NCBI GenBank assembly: GCA_002505775.1
Contig: DAVY01000009.1
Span: 17,717-81,716 of the forward strand
DNA length: 64,000 nucleotides
Direction: 5' to 3'
Source of the DNA: Euryarchaeota archaeon UBA130
GTDB taxonomy: Archaea > Thermoplasmatota > Poseidoniia > Poseidoniales > Thalassarchaeaceae
The position numbers were made by a program, and so were the translations under genes. Under the pieces are notes generated by a model. It ran no database searches. It saw only the letters and a list, made by a program, of their open reading frames with translations, and was not told where the DNA came from. The first letter of the stretch is position 1. Every line of letters starts with the position of its first letter. Of this stretch, positions 35,808 to 44,441 are shown in pieces.

Positions 35808-36059
35808 ATGCCCTCTACCAACGTTATGTCCGCCGGCTATGTGCTAGTCAACGTTGAACCGGGGAGCGAGTCAGAAGTTCACAAAATAGCTCTGACACTA
35901 GACTGCGTCACAGATGCAAACATGCTCTTTGGAGACTATGACCTAATTGTAAAGATTGAAGCTGATAGTATGGGCGAGATAGCTCGCCATGTGGTAGAAT
36001 CGATTCGTGCGATTCCTGGTGTCGCAAATACCAAGACTCTTGCATGTGCAGAAATGTGA
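35808..36059 (+). CDS. Stand-alone Lrp/AsnC ligand-binding (RAM) domain protein
   Basis: An 83-residue protein equal to the C-terminal RAM domain of Lrp/AsnC regulators without the DNA-binding half. The order is GYVLVNVEPGSESEVHKIAL (first strand-helix), VTDANMLFGDYDLIVKIEA (core, with the typical GDYD) and IPGVANTKTLACAEM. Such proteins bind amino acids or assemble with full-length Lrp partners. The ATG at 35808 or 35826 could serve as start. Possible partners are not seen in the window. A run of seven T residues follows 43 bases after the stop and may end the transcript. Confidence 0.88.
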   Translation: MPSTNVMSAGYVLVNVEPGSESEVHKIALTLDCVTDANMLFGDYDLIVKIEADSMGEIARHVVESIRAIPGVANTKTLACAEM

Positions 36060-36101
36060 GCTCGGATATCCCAAAAACATTCAAATGAGCCCCAGTAAGG
36101 C

Positions 36102-36108
36102 TTTTTTT
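36102..36108 (+). terminator. Candidate T-tract terminator after the RAM-domain gene
   Basis: Seven consecutive T residues lie in the gap between the RAM-domain gene and the MC1 gene. Archaeal polymerase stops at T-rich tracts, so this is a plausible terminator for the upstream gene. Confidence 0.4.
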
Positions 36109-36163
36109 ACCCAATAACTTCATTATCCCGATAAATTAGCATCCATGCGGAGGTATGCTGAAA

Positions 36164-36427
36164 ATGTCAGGAAAGAAGTACTTCGTATTGATGGAGAATG
36201 GAGAGGACACCAGCCAGGTGTTTGTGAACAGTCAGCCCAGAGGGGCCGCACTAAAGGCAGCTCGAAGAGGGCACACAAACATCGATTTGAGAGAAAGGGG
36301 CACAAATAGAGTGCACTGCTTCGAAGGTTGGAGAACTCTAGAGTCCAAAGGCGCAAGCAGTCCGGCTTACCTTCCGGATAAGATCTGGAAGGCTAACGTT
36401 AAGAAAACCGGAATCAAGCGCTTATAG
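36164..36427 (+). CDS. MC1-family archaeal chromosomal protein
   Basis: A small basic DNA-binding protein of 87 residues. KYFVLMENGEDTSQVF, NSQPRGAALKAARRG, IDLRERGTNRVHCFEGW and the ending AYLPDKIWKANVKKTGIKRL follow the MC1 fold found in methanogens and haloarchaea, which bends DNA. It contributes to nucleoid organisation. The ATG at 36164 is preferred because GGAGGT lies 9 bases upstream; the ATG at 36155 directly follows GGAGGT, too close for use. A TATA-like ATAAATTA is at 36131-36138. The gene is a single unit facing the convergent sdhB gene. Confidence 0.92.
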   Translation: MSGKKYFVLMENGEDTSQVFVNSQPRGAALKAARRGHTNIDLRERGTNRVHCFEGWRTLESKGASSPAYLPDKIWKANVKKTGIKRL

Positions 36428-36474
36428 GTCATAAAACGAGATAAACTGAAAAATTTACCAAGCCTAGAGTTAGT

Positions 36475-37242
36475 CTAGCGTCTTAGCCCGATTTTTCGTC
36501 CAATCATGGCGATAGGATCGTAGAATTCAGTAACGACCCTCTCTTTCAGTGGAATTATTGCGTTTTCCCTGATGTCAATCCCTGCGGGGCATACACTACT
36601 ACAACAACCTGTAATGTTGCAGTAGTCGATTCCGAAGTCCTCCTTGATTTCAGGTATCCTACTTTTTTGATCCAAGGGGTGCATCTCAAGACTTGCTAAT
36701 CTGACAAAAAATCTAGGTCCTGCAAACTCATCAAACTTCTGATGCTCTCTCATAACGTGGCAAGTATTTACGCAAAGCATACACTCTATACATGACCTAA
36801 ATTCCTGAATTCTGTCGGCTTCATGCTGGTAGTATTCCCAATCTACCTCTCCCGGTCCACTAATTGGCTCGATCCTTCTATCAGTCTCATAGGCCCAGGA
36901 CGTGTCGCTAACTAGATCCCTGACCAACGGGAATGTCTGCATAGGTCTGATGACCACCGATTCTCCTTCAGGGGTCTCATCAAGAATATCGTCCATTCTT
37001 GTCATACACATCAATCTGGACTTCCCATTCACTTCAGCACTACAAGAACCACATTTTCCTGCCTTGCAGTTCCATCTACAAGCTAGATCAGGAGCAAACT
37101 CTGCTTGGATAGCGTGTATAGCATCCAGTACAACCATTCCTTCATCTAGGTCTATTGTGTAGTCGACCATTTTTCCAAATGGATCTCCATCTTGATCCGG
37201 CTCTCCTCGGAATACACTGAATGTAACTGTCTGCAAAATCAA
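36475..37242 (-). CDS. sdhB: Succinate dehydrogenase/fumarate reductase iron-sulfur subunit
   Basis: The electron-transfer subunit of complex II, 255 residues. The [2Fe-2S] ligands are in CRWNCKAGKCGSCSAEVNG and the nearby RLMC. The C-terminal clusters are provided by CIECMLCVNTC and CNITGCCSSVCPAGI. It passes electrons from the flavin subunit to membrane quinone. The ATG at 37242 overlaps the sdhA stop (ATGA arrangement), so the genes are translationally coupled, in the order sdhC-sdhA-sdhB. The C-terminal part keeps the RENAIIPLKERVV segment typical of the family. Confidence 0.94.
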   Translation of the reverse strand: MILQTVTFSVFRGEPDQDGDPFGKMVDYTIDLDEGMVVLDAIHAIQAEFAPDLACRWNCKAGKCGSCSAEVNGKSRLMCMTRMDDILDETPEGESVVIRPMQTFPLVRDLVSDTSWAYETDRRIEPISGPGEVDWEYYQHEADRIQEFRSCIECMLCVNTCHVMREHQKFDEFAGPRFFVRLASLEMHPLDQKSRIPEIKEDFGIDYCNITGCCSSVCPAGIDIRENAIIPLKERVVTEFYDPIAMIGRKIGLRR

Positions 37243-39071
37243 TCCTCCTCTTGCAAATCTTCAGAATCTAGTAAATCTCTCAAATCAGCCGGGATGGGCG
37301 GGTATGACTCAAATCTTATTTCCATCTCACCGTCTTCGTTCATGAAGATAACACTGTTGATTTTGCCCCAATGTGCGTGATCAGGCTTAGGGAAGTCATC
37401 TCTTGTATGTCCCCCCCTGCTTTCCTCCCTGTTCAGTGCGGCTAGGGTGCACATCCTACTTACGTCAATCATCGCTTTAATCTCTAGTGATTGGTGCCAA
37501 CCCGGATTGTATGATTTACCACTACCGCCGAATACATTGCCTGCTCTGTGCTCAAGATCGTCCAGGTCAGTCAAAGCATCCACTAGCTGTGATTTTGTTC
37601 TAATAATGCCCACCTTATTCTGCATCATCTGCCTTAGATCAGAAACCACTGAGGCGGGATTCTCTCCCTCAGTCCTCCGAAGAGGAGCCAGAGTTTCCTC
37701 GATCACTTCTTCGATTTCAGAATCTGATATTTCTTCGAATTCTGCTATTTCCTTGGATAATTTTGCGGCATGCTCTCCGGCTATCTTACCAAAAACGATC
37801 AAATCAGATAGCGAATTTCCACCTAGGCGATTTGCTCCGTGAAGTCCTGTTGATGCCTCTCCTGCGGCGAAAAGTCCCTTGATACATGTCTCCTGAGTCT
37901 CGTGGTTCACTTTGACGCCACCCATGACATAATGAGCAGTAGGACCTACTTCCATCGGCTCTTTTGTTATGTCAACTGCTGCGAGCTCTTTGAACTGATG
38001 ATACATTCCTGGAAGCTTCTTCTTGACTTCCTCCTCATCTCTCCAAGAGATGTCTAGATATGCCCCCCCATGTTCAGAAGCTCTTCCGGCATCCCTTTCG
38101 CTGTTAATTGCTTTAGCAACGACATCTCTAGTTAGTAGCTCTGGAGGCCTTCTTTTTGTGGCTAGCTTGCCAGAAACTACCTCGTCAACCCATTCTAGAG
38201 CCTCCTTCTCAGTGTCTGCAAACTCATCCTTGTACATCTCAGGCACATATTGGAACATGAAACGTTCACCCTTTGAGTTCCTCAACATTCCTCCTTCTCC
38301 CCTTACTCCTTCAGTCACTAGTATGCCCTTGACAGATTTCGGCCAAATCATCCCAGTAGGGTGGAACTGGATAAATTCCATATCGCCCATTTCAGCTCCA
38401 GCCCAGTAGGCCAGAGCGAAGCCTTCGCCGGTATACTCCCATGATCCTGAACATACTTCCCAACATCTGGTAGCGCCTCCCGTTGCGAGAACAATGGACT
38501 TGGCCTTGAATACGTGGAAGGAACCATCGTTCCTACTATATGAGAAACAGCCAGTTACTCGACCATCTTTCTTGAATAGCTTCCTAACGGTGAATTCCAT
38601 GAAAACATCCATTCCCGTGTGTATTCCTTTCTGCTGTAAGGTTCTAATCAGCTCAAGCCCTGTCGCATCCCCGATATGGGCCAGTCTTGGATATGTGTGG
38701 CCCCCAAAATTTCTCTGGCTGGTTAGTCCCTTGGGGGTCCTGTCGAACACTGCTCCCCACTGCTCCAACTCCCTGATACGATCCGGAGCTTGTTGGGCAT
38801 GAATTTTAGCCATCCTCCAGTCATTGAGATACTTCCCCCCCTTCATGGTATCACGGAAGTGAGTCTTCCAGGAATCACGCTCATCCTTGTTTGCCAAAGC
38901 GGCAGCCGCACCGCCCTCTGCCATTACTGTGTGAGCCTTTCCAAGCATAGATTTGGAAATTATTGCAACTGTGGCACCTGATGAACTAGCTTCAATGGCA
39001 GCTCTCAGGCCTGCACCACCTGCACCGATTACCAGCACATCATACTCGTGAACAGAGTAATCTTCTCCCAT
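37239..39071 (-). CDS. sdhA: Succinate dehydrogenase/fumarate reductase flavoprotein subunit
   Basis: The FAD-containing catalytic subunit, 610 residues. The N-terminal dinucleotide fold reads YDVLVIGAGGAGLRAAIEAS. The FAD-attachment segment is SKSMLGKAHTVMAEGGAAAA, where the conserved His and Gly-rich loop follow the family. FHPTGMIWPKSVKGILVTEG and GANRLGGNSLSDLIVFG are further signatures. ATG 39071 has GGAGTGG upstream and overlaps the sdhC stop by 1 base or less; a longer frame from 39137 runs into sdhC and is unlikely. It catalyses succinate oxidation in the TCA cycle, or the reverse. Confidence 0.95.
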   Translation of the reverse strand: MGEDYSVHEYDVLVIGAGGAGLRAAIEASSSGATVAIISKSMLGKAHTVMAEGGAAAALANKDERDSWKTHFRDTMKGGKYLNDWRMAKIHAQQAPDRIRELEQWGAVFDRTPKGLTSQRNFGGHTYPRLAHIGDATGLELIRTLQQKGIHTGMDVFMEFTVRKLFKKDGRVTGCFSYSRNDGSFHVFKAKSIVLATGGATRCWEVCSGSWEYTGEGFALAYWAGAEMGDMEFIQFHPTGMIWPKSVKGILVTEGVRGEGGMLRNSKGERFMFQYVPEMYKDEFADTEKEALEWVDEVVSGKLATKRRPPELLTRDVVAKAINSERDAGRASEHGGAYLDISWRDEEEVKKKLPGMYHQFKELAAVDITKEPMEVGPTAHYVMGGVKVNHETQETCIKGLFAAGEASTGLHGANRLGGNSLSDLIVFGKIAGEHAAKLSKEIAEFEEISDSEIEEVIEETLAPLRRTEGENPASVVSDLRQMMQNKVGIIRTKSQLVDALTDLDDLEHRAGNVFGGSGKSYNPGWHQSLEIKAMIDVSRMCTLAALNREESRGGHTRDDFPKPDHAHWGKINSVIFMNEDGEMEIRFESYPPIPADLRDLLDSEDLQEED

Positions 39072-39072
39072 G

Positions 39073-39897
39073 CTACCACTCCAAAAGTATCTGATCACCG
39101 ATGATGTTCTCAGATACTGCCCACACAAACAAGTCACCTAAGAAAACCATCGCCAAGCTAGTCCAAAACCAAAACGAGTGATGAACATTGACTCTGCTGA
39201 TTGACCTGTAAAGTGAACCGAATACTCCAGAGACCCCACCTCTCCATCTATCCATTCCTCCTCCGAAAATGTGCCTGAATGCGTGACAGGATGACACGTA
39301 CATGAATAGGAGGAAAGACTCAATTCCCAGAATTAACGTACCGATAGAGACTCCCCTAGAGCCCCCTCCAAGATCAGTCGTCAGTACCACATCGTAGAAT
39401 TTTATCGACAAAATAATTATTGCCAAGTAAAGCATGTATCTGTGAATATTGTTCAGTATGAAAAGCCCCCTTTCACCCTTGTAACCAACAGAATAATTCA
39501 ACTCAGGTTTCGCTATCATACAACCTGTTGGATTTTGGAAGAAGGTTCTATGGTATACCCTCCTCATGTAATAGCAAGTACCTCGGAAACCGAATGGTAT
39601 CCAAAGAATCAACATCGCAGAATTCATCCATCCAGGGTGATTAGTAATGTGTAACATGTGTAGTACATCAGGGGAAAATATTGGTGAAGTGACTCTGTGA
39701 TCATCATAATGTATGCCACCGTCCCAAACCAGAACTCTTAGAGCAGTATAGACCAATGCCAAGGCCAATGCCGTTGCCATCCAGATAGGTTCAGTCCACC
39801 AGTTGTCTATCCTCTGAGTCCTCCCAAAACCCCTCCTCAAAGGAAGCTTGACATTGATGCCAAGCGAGCTTAGGTGTTCTCTGTCCCAGTTGGCCAT
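39073..39897 (-). CDS. sdhC: Succinate dehydrogenase membrane anchor subunit, single large type
   Basis: A 274-residue membrane protein with about five helices. WIPFGFRGTCYYMRRVYHR followed by FFQNPTGC, NNIHRYMLYLAIIILSIK and SSCHAFRHIFGG are like the single cytochrome b-type anchors of actinobacterial complex II. His residues in these helices could bind heme. It starts the sdhCAB unit on the reverse strand. No second anchor (sdhD) is present, consistent with a single large anchor. The ATG at 39897 begins MANWDREHLSSLG. Confidence 0.88.
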   Translation of the reverse strand: MANWDREHLSSLGINVKLPLRRGFGRTQRIDNWWTEPIWMATALALALVYTALRVLVWDGGIHYDDHRVTSPIFSPDVLHMLHITNHPGWMNSAMLILWIPFGFRGTCYYMRRVYHRTFFQNPTGCMIAKPELNYSVGYKGERGLFILNNIHRYMLYLAIIILSIKFYDVVLTTDLGGGSRGVSIGTLILGIESFLLFMYVSSCHAFRHIFGGGMDRWRGGVSGVFGSLYRSISRVNVHHSFWFWTSLAMVFLGDLFVWAVSENIIGDQILLEW

Positions 39898-39969
39898 GAC
39901 AATTCTGTACCTAGGGTATGGACGGGCCCCTTAAGCAATTGCTTCTGAACAACTCTTTTCCAGCTAAGA

Positions 39970-40107
39970 TTGAAATCAAGAAACCCACCTCCTTCGTCTG
40001 TGCGTGAACACGGCCTGGAGTCTTCAGTTTGCTGGAAGTGTGGGTACATGCCAGGGGCATGGCTCCCGGGCCTCCCATGTCCAGATTGTGGGGAGATGTT
40101 CATCTAA
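39970..40107 (+). CDS. Tiny zinc-ribbon protein (candidate)
   Basis: A very short frame (45 residues from TTG 39970, or 35 from GTG 40000) ending in TAA at 40105. It contains two Cys pairs, VCWKCGYMPG and LPCPDCGEMF, 15 residues apart, the pattern of a zinc ribbon. The second pair, CPDCGEMF, is typical of zinc knuckles. No family is recognised. It lies on the + strand in the gap between two - strand genes, its stop overlapping the aldehyde dehydrogenase stop by 4 bases. No Shine-Dalgarno or good TATA box is evident, so expression is uncertain; the ordered Cys pattern is the evidence. Confidence 0.42.
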   Translation: MKSRNPPPSSVREHGLESSVCWKCGYMPGAWLPGLPCPDCGEMFI

Positions 40108-41732
40108 GCTAGACCGGAGTAATCGGCCTCTGCCTCTTCCATCTCTATTTCTTCAACATCCATCTGTGCCAGCTGCAGTTTTCCGGACAGCTCGTCATTA
40201 ACCGCATGCCAATAAGAGTAAGATTCCAAAACCCATATTCCTGACTCACGACTTCCATTTCCACTCTCTTTGACACCTCCGAATGGCAGATGTGCTTCGG
40301 CACCAGTCGTCGAGTTATTTATGCCAGTCATTCCTGCTTTGATTCCTGTTTTGAATCTAAAGGCCTCGAGTCTATCATTTGTATAGCAAGCACTTGAAAG
40401 GCCAAAAGGAGAAGCATTAGCTAGACGCAATGCGTCATCGAAATCCTTGGCCTTTACTACTGTGACCACGGGACCGAAAATCTCCTCATGGAAGCACCTC
40501 ATGTCTTCGTTGACCCCTTCGTAAACGTGAGGCCACATGTACACTCCATCATTCGCGTCCCCTACAAAACCATCCGGATGACTGTCCTTTGTGATCCTCC
40601 CTGATCCCCAAAGTTTGGTGGCACCATCCGATTCACATATTTCTAATCCCTTAAGGAAGTCATCTCCATATTTCTCTGAGAGCATTGAGCCATAGAGAAC
40701 CCCATCGTGACGCATTGAGTCGCCAATTCTAGTTTCTGAGACCTTCTTCATGAATTTTGACATGAATTCTTCATATATGCTCTCATGGAGAATTAAATTT
40801 CCTAGACTAGTACATCGCTGTCCCGCGGTTCCAAATCCAGCCCAATATGCCCCTTCAACAGCGTTATCTATGTTGGCTGAAGGCATTACGACAAGAGGGT
40901 TCTTACCTCCCAGCTCTAGTGAGGCACTGACCAGATTCCTTCCACAGGCCTCTCCGATCATCTTGCCCACAGGGGTACTACCGGTGAATGAAATCTTGTC
41001 CACCAATCCAAGATCCGTTGCATCAACTAAATGTTGACCAGCTCCACTACCCTTCCCATGTACAAGATTGATGACCCCATCGGGAAGGCCCGCTTCGTGC
41101 ATTATTCTTGCTAGAGCGAAAGACAGAAGAGGAGAGTCTTGCGGTGATTTCCAAACGCAAGTATTCCCACACATTATCGCAGGGATCATCTTCCAGAAAG
41201 GGACCGCCGATGGAAAATTACAGGCATTTATTATTCCACAAACACCTAATGGCCGTCTGTAAGTGAAAAGCTCTTTGTCCGGGAGCTCTGAATTGACTGT
41301 CTGTCCATACAATCTTCTACCCTCTGATTGGAAGAATAGACACGTGTCTATTGCCTCTTGAATTTCTCCTCCACATTCCTTCATGGTTTTCCCGATCTCA
41401 CGAGCCTGTAATCGGACTAAGTCATCCTTTCTCTCCATCAATAGTCTGCCCATGTTCCCAATTACTTGACCACGTGTTGGTGCCGGGGTAGCAGCCCAGG
41501 AGGGAAATGCGGACCTTGCGGCCCGTAATGCGTCATGTACGTCTTCCTTGGTGGAAAGAGGAAACTCCCCAACTGTATCTTCTAGCCATGCTGGATTCCT
41601 GCTAAGGAATGTACTTCCATCACTTGATTGTGATAGTTTTCCTGCAATTATGTTGTATCCCCTTATTGCAGGGCTACCATTAGGATTCTCAACTTCCATC
41701 TCTTCAAAACCTGCCTCCAGCACATGAGTCAT
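40104..41732 (-). CDS. Aldehyde dehydrogenase (NAD(P)+)
   Basis: A 542-residue member of the ALDH superfamily. GVCGIINACNFPSAVPFWKM, the nucleotide-binding SFTGSTPVGKMIGEACG, the catalytic Glu in ASLELGGKNPLVV and the catalytic Cys in GTAGQRCTSLGN are intact. ETRIGDSMRHDGVLYGSML and the C-terminal HLPFGGVKESGNGSRESG followed by WVLESYSYWHAVN indicate the branch of ALDHs that includes semialdehyde and alpha-aminoadipic-semialdehyde-type enzymes, but substrate cannot be fixed. The C-terminus has an acidic tail. A TATA-like CATTATG lies about 26 bases before the ATG on the reverse strand. Confidence 0.92.
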   Translation of the reverse strand: MTHVLEAGFEEMEVENPNGSPAIRGYNIIAGKLSQSSDGSTFLSRNPAWLEDTVGEFPLSTKEDVHDALRAARSAFPSWAATPAPTRGQVIGNMGRLLMERKDDLVRLQAREIGKTMKECGGEIQEAIDTCLFFQSEGRRLYGQTVNSELPDKELFTYRRPLGVCGIINACNFPSAVPFWKMIPAIMCGNTCVWKSPQDSPLLSFALARIMHEAGLPDGVINLVHGKGSGAGQHLVDATDLGLVDKISFTGSTPVGKMIGEACGRNLVSASLELGGKNPLVVMPSANIDNAVEGAYWAGFGTAGQRCTSLGNLILHESIYEEFMSKFMKKVSETRIGDSMRHDGVLYGSMLSEKYGDDFLKGLEICESDGATKLWGSGRITKDSHPDGFVGDANDGVYMWPHVYEGVNEDMRCFHEEIFGPVVTVVKAKDFDDALRLANASPFGLSSACYTNDRLEAFRFKTGIKAGMTGINNSTTGAEAHLPFGGVKESGNGSRESGIWVLESYSYWHAVNDELSGKLQLAQMDVEEIEMEEAEADYSGLA

Positions 41733-41874
41733 GTGTTAACCGAATCACACACTAGACATAATGCTACTTATCGAGACCCTTAGTTCTGATAACCAATCGC
41801 AATTTTTGACATCAATCCATTGGTGGGTTTAACTATGTCCTCCGTTGAGAAGTACTTGCTAGGGGCCCGTGCAC

Positions 41875-44100
41875 ATGACCAATGAAAATTCTGATTCCCT
41901 CACATTAAGAGTAGCCAAGGCAATACCAAGTGACGTCGGCCATGGTAGGGCGAGGGTCCCGTTTGATAATGATCTAAATCTCAAACCAGGTGATATCATC
42001 GAGGTTTCAGGTGAGAGAAAAACTGCGGCGATTGTATGGAGATGCAGGCCAGAGGATGCTAATCTGGGCGTAATAAGAATCGATGGAATAATCCGTAAAA
42101 ATGCTGGTGTGAGCTTAGGTGACAGGGTCGATATAAAGAAAGTCGAGACACAGCCCTGCCAAAGACTGGTGTTGAGTCCCGTAATGGCCAAGCAACAAAA
42201 AGTAAGGTTTGGACCAGGGATAGAAGGATTTGCCCGACGAGGACTCAACAAGAGACCTGTAGTTGCTGGAGACAGGATATTCATTCCCGGAATGACCCTC
42301 TTTGCAGAGGCTCTTCCCTTCGCAATCGTCTCGACTAAGCCAAAGGGAATCGTCCAGGTTCTTCCAGACACTGACATAGTTATCAAGGAGGATGCGGTGG
42401 ACGAAGAAGAGCAAGGAGATGTTCAGACAATCTCCTACGAAGACATTGGTGGGCTGGGGGACCAGCTCCAGAAAGTAAGGGAAATGATAGAGCTCCCCCT
42501 TAAGCATCCAATTTTATTCAGGAGATTAGGCATTGATCCTCCACGAGGAGTGCTATTGCATGGGCCTCCCGGCACAGGGAAGACCCTGATTGCCAAGGCG
42601 GTAGCATCTGAGACAAATGCCCATTTCACTTCTATCAACGGCCCAGAAATCATATCCAAATACTATGGAGAGAGCGAAAAGCAGTTGAGAGAGATTTTCG
42701 AAGAGGCCGCTTCCAATGCTCCTGCGATAATTTTCATAGATGAGCTTGACAGTATTGCTCCTAAGAGGGAAGACGTAAGTGGGGAGGTTGAGCGCAGAGT
42801 AGTTGCCCAGCTACTGACTCTTCTTGACGGAATGCAAGGTAGAGACAACGTCGTCGTTATTGGGGCAACAAATAGACAGGATGCTATTGATCCGGCGCTT
42901 AGACGGCCCGGTAGATTCGATAGAGAGATAGAAATAGGCGTTCCAGACAAAAATGGAAGGGCTGAGATAATTGAGATACACACACGTGGAATGCCAATCA
43001 GTGATGACTTTGACGTGGATTGGTTGCTGGATAACACACACGGTTTCGTCGGTGCGGATATCTCCGCCTTGGTTAGAGAATCAGCCATGAAGGCTCTGAG
43101 GAGGTATCTACCAGAGATAGACTTGGACGAAGAGCAAATACCACCTGAGGTTTTAGAGAAGATGGCTGTAATTATGGCGGATTTCAGAATGGCTATCAAG
43201 GAGATCGAGCCCAGTGCGTTGAGGGAGATTTATCTCGAAGTACCCGAAGTATCTTGGAATGAAGTCGGTGGCTTACAAGAGATAAAAGACAGGCTAAAGG
43301 AGAGCGTTGAATGGCCTCTAACCAAGCCCGAGTTGTTTGAGCACTTTGGAATCAATCCCCCCAGAGGAATCGTTCTTTTCGGAGCACCTGGAACGGGGAA
43401 GACCCTACTTGCCCAGGCCATCGCCAATGAGGCCAAAGCCAATTTCATCACTATCAAGGGTCCTGAACTGATATCAAAATGGGTAGGAGAATCAGAAAAG
43501 GCAGTCAGAGAGGTCTTCAAGAAAGCAAAGCAATCCAGTCCTTCGATAATTTTCTTGGATGAATTCGAGAGTATTGCAGGAGTTAGGAGATCAAGTTCGG
43601 GAGAGGGATCTGATGTAATCAATAGAGTTGTGAACCAGCTCTTGAGTAGTATGGATGGTGTTGAGGGAATGGAAGGTGTCATCGTTGTCGCAGCAACGAA
43701 TCGTCCTGAGATGATAGATCCAGCTCTGTTGAGGAGTGGAAGATTCGAGAGGGTGATGCACGTTCCTCCCCCAGACCCAGAGGCCTTGAAATCCATCTTA
43801 GAGATTCACACAGAGAATATGCCTCTCGGAAAATTCTCTTTGGATGAAATCGCTTCCAAACTAGAGAACTACACCGGTGCTGATATAGAGGCAGTTTGCA
43901 GAGAAGCTGGACTAATTGCCATGAGAGCTGACAAGAAGACGGTTTCAAAGAAACACTTCGAGGAGGCTGTCGAGAGGGTTAGGCCGACAGTTACCGATGA
44001 GATGATGCTATACTACAATAGAATGGAGGAATTACTAACAAGTGGTCTTCAATCAGTTCGCAGACTACCTGATAGCCTAGCTGGAATAGAATCAGTCTGA
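41875..44100 (+). CDS. CDC48/VAT-type AAA ATPase
   Basis: A 741-residue double-ring AAA+ unfoldase that feeds proteins to the proteasome and disassembles complexes. An N domain of about 190 residues (double-psi barrel, beginning [19 protein letters not shown]) precedes D1 with Walker A GPPGTGKT (230-237) and [15 protein letters not shown], then D2 with GAPGTGKT (503-510) and [12 protein letters not shown]. Arg fingers occur in [14 protein letters not shown] and [14 protein letters not shown]. Both Walker pairs are intact. ATG 41875 is used, with AGGGG upstream; GTG 41869 adds two residues. A TATA-like TTTAACTA is at 41828. A PRC-barrel gene follows after 6 bases. Confidence 0.95.
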   Translation: MTNENSDSLTLRVAKAIPSDVGHGRARVPFDNDLNLKPGDIIEVSGERKTAAIVWRCRPEDANLGVIRIDGIIRKNAGVSLGDRVDIKKVETQPCQRLVLSPVMAKQQKVRFGPGIEGFARRGLNKRPVVAGDRIFIPGMTLFAEALPFAIVSTKPKGIVQVLPDTDIVIKEDAVDEEEQGDVQTISYEDIGGLGDQLQKVREMIELPLKHPILFRRLGIDPPRGVLLHGPPGTGKTLIAKAVASETNAHFTSINGPEIISKYYGESEKQLREIFEEAASNAPAIIFIDELDSIAPKREDVSGEVERRVVAQLLTLLDGMQGRDNVVVIGATNRQDAIDPALRRPGRFDREIEIGVPDKNGRAEIIEIHTRGMPISDDFDVDWLLDNTHGFVGADISALVRESAMKALRRYLPEIDLDEEQIPPEVLEKMAVIMADFRMAIKEIEPSALREIYLEVPEVSWNEVGGLQEIKDRLKESVEWPLTKPELFEHFGINPPRGIVLFGAPGTGKTLLAQAIANEAKANFITIKGPELISKWVGESEKAVREVFKKAKQSSPSIIFLDEFESIAGVRRSSSGEGSDVINRVVNQLLSSMDGVEGMEGVIVVAATNRPEMIDPALLRSGRFERVMHVPPPDPEALKSILEIHTENMPLGKFSLDEIASKLENYTGADIEAVCREAGLIAMRADKKTVSKKHFEEAVERVRPTVTDEMMLYYNRMEELLTSGLQSVRRLPDSLAGIESV

Positions 44101-44106
44101 GGTGAA

Positions 44107-44352
44107 ATGGTGCCAACAACCTTCGGAAGAGAGCTTTTGGGGAGAGACGTAGTAGACGCTTCCAACGACAAGCTCGGAACTATGGCGGATTTCAGTGTGG
44201 ACATGGATACCGGATCTATAGTCTCTCTACTGGTGGTAATTGATCAAGGCATAGACCCCAAATTCCTCCCTTGGCCTACCTCTGAAGGACTACTTTCTGT
44301 ACCTGTTTCTGAGGTTGCCAAAATAGGTTCTGCAATCCAGTTAACACGCTGA
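44107..44352 (+). CDS. PRC-barrel domain protein
   Basis: An 81-residue protein made of one PRC-barrel domain. FGRELLGRDVVDASNDKLGTMADFSVDMDTG and the following strand SIVSLLVVIDQG are typical, as is the C-terminal VPVSEVAKIGSAIQL. Archaeal PRC-barrel proteins have been linked to RNA metabolism and, in some archaea, to cell division. The ATG at 44107 has GAGGTG upstream and lies 6 bases after the VAT stop, so the two are co-transcribed. Its specific role is not known. Confidence 0.9.
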   Translation: MVPTTFGRELLGRDVVDASNDKLGTMADFSVDMDTGSIVSLLVVIDQGIDPKFLPWPTSEGLLSVPVSEVAKIGSAIQLTR

Positions 44353-44388
44353 ACTCCTGATGCGGGTATGTTCATGGCCCCACAACGG

Positions 44389-44396
44389 TATTAATA
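44389..44396 (+). promoter_or_regulatory. Candidate TATA box for the DUF4350 operon
   Basis: TATTAATA lies about 50 bases before the ATG at 44442, with GGAGG at 44430-44434 between them. This fits a leadered transcript starting near 44418, in contrast to the leaderless-type genes of the window. Confidence 0.4.
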
Positions 44397-44441
44397 CGAA
44401 GTTAAGGCTCGGTAGTCATTCCTATAGATGGAGGCCTACAC

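Noticed and set aside
40004..40201. Overlapping + strand frame of 65 codons and a - strand frame over the same gap
   Set aside because: Neither has recognisable features; only the third + frame shows the ordered Cys pairs.
41835..41885. Sixteen-residue frame just before the VAT start that could be a leader peptide
   Set aside because: It overlaps the VAT start by 11 bases and shows no attenuator or regulatory codons; short chance frame is more likely.
42663..43796. Two reverse frames (178 and 188 codons) opposite the VAT gene
   Set aside because: Ser/Ile-rich without family features; the + strand VAT gene is fully supported with intact Walker motifs.
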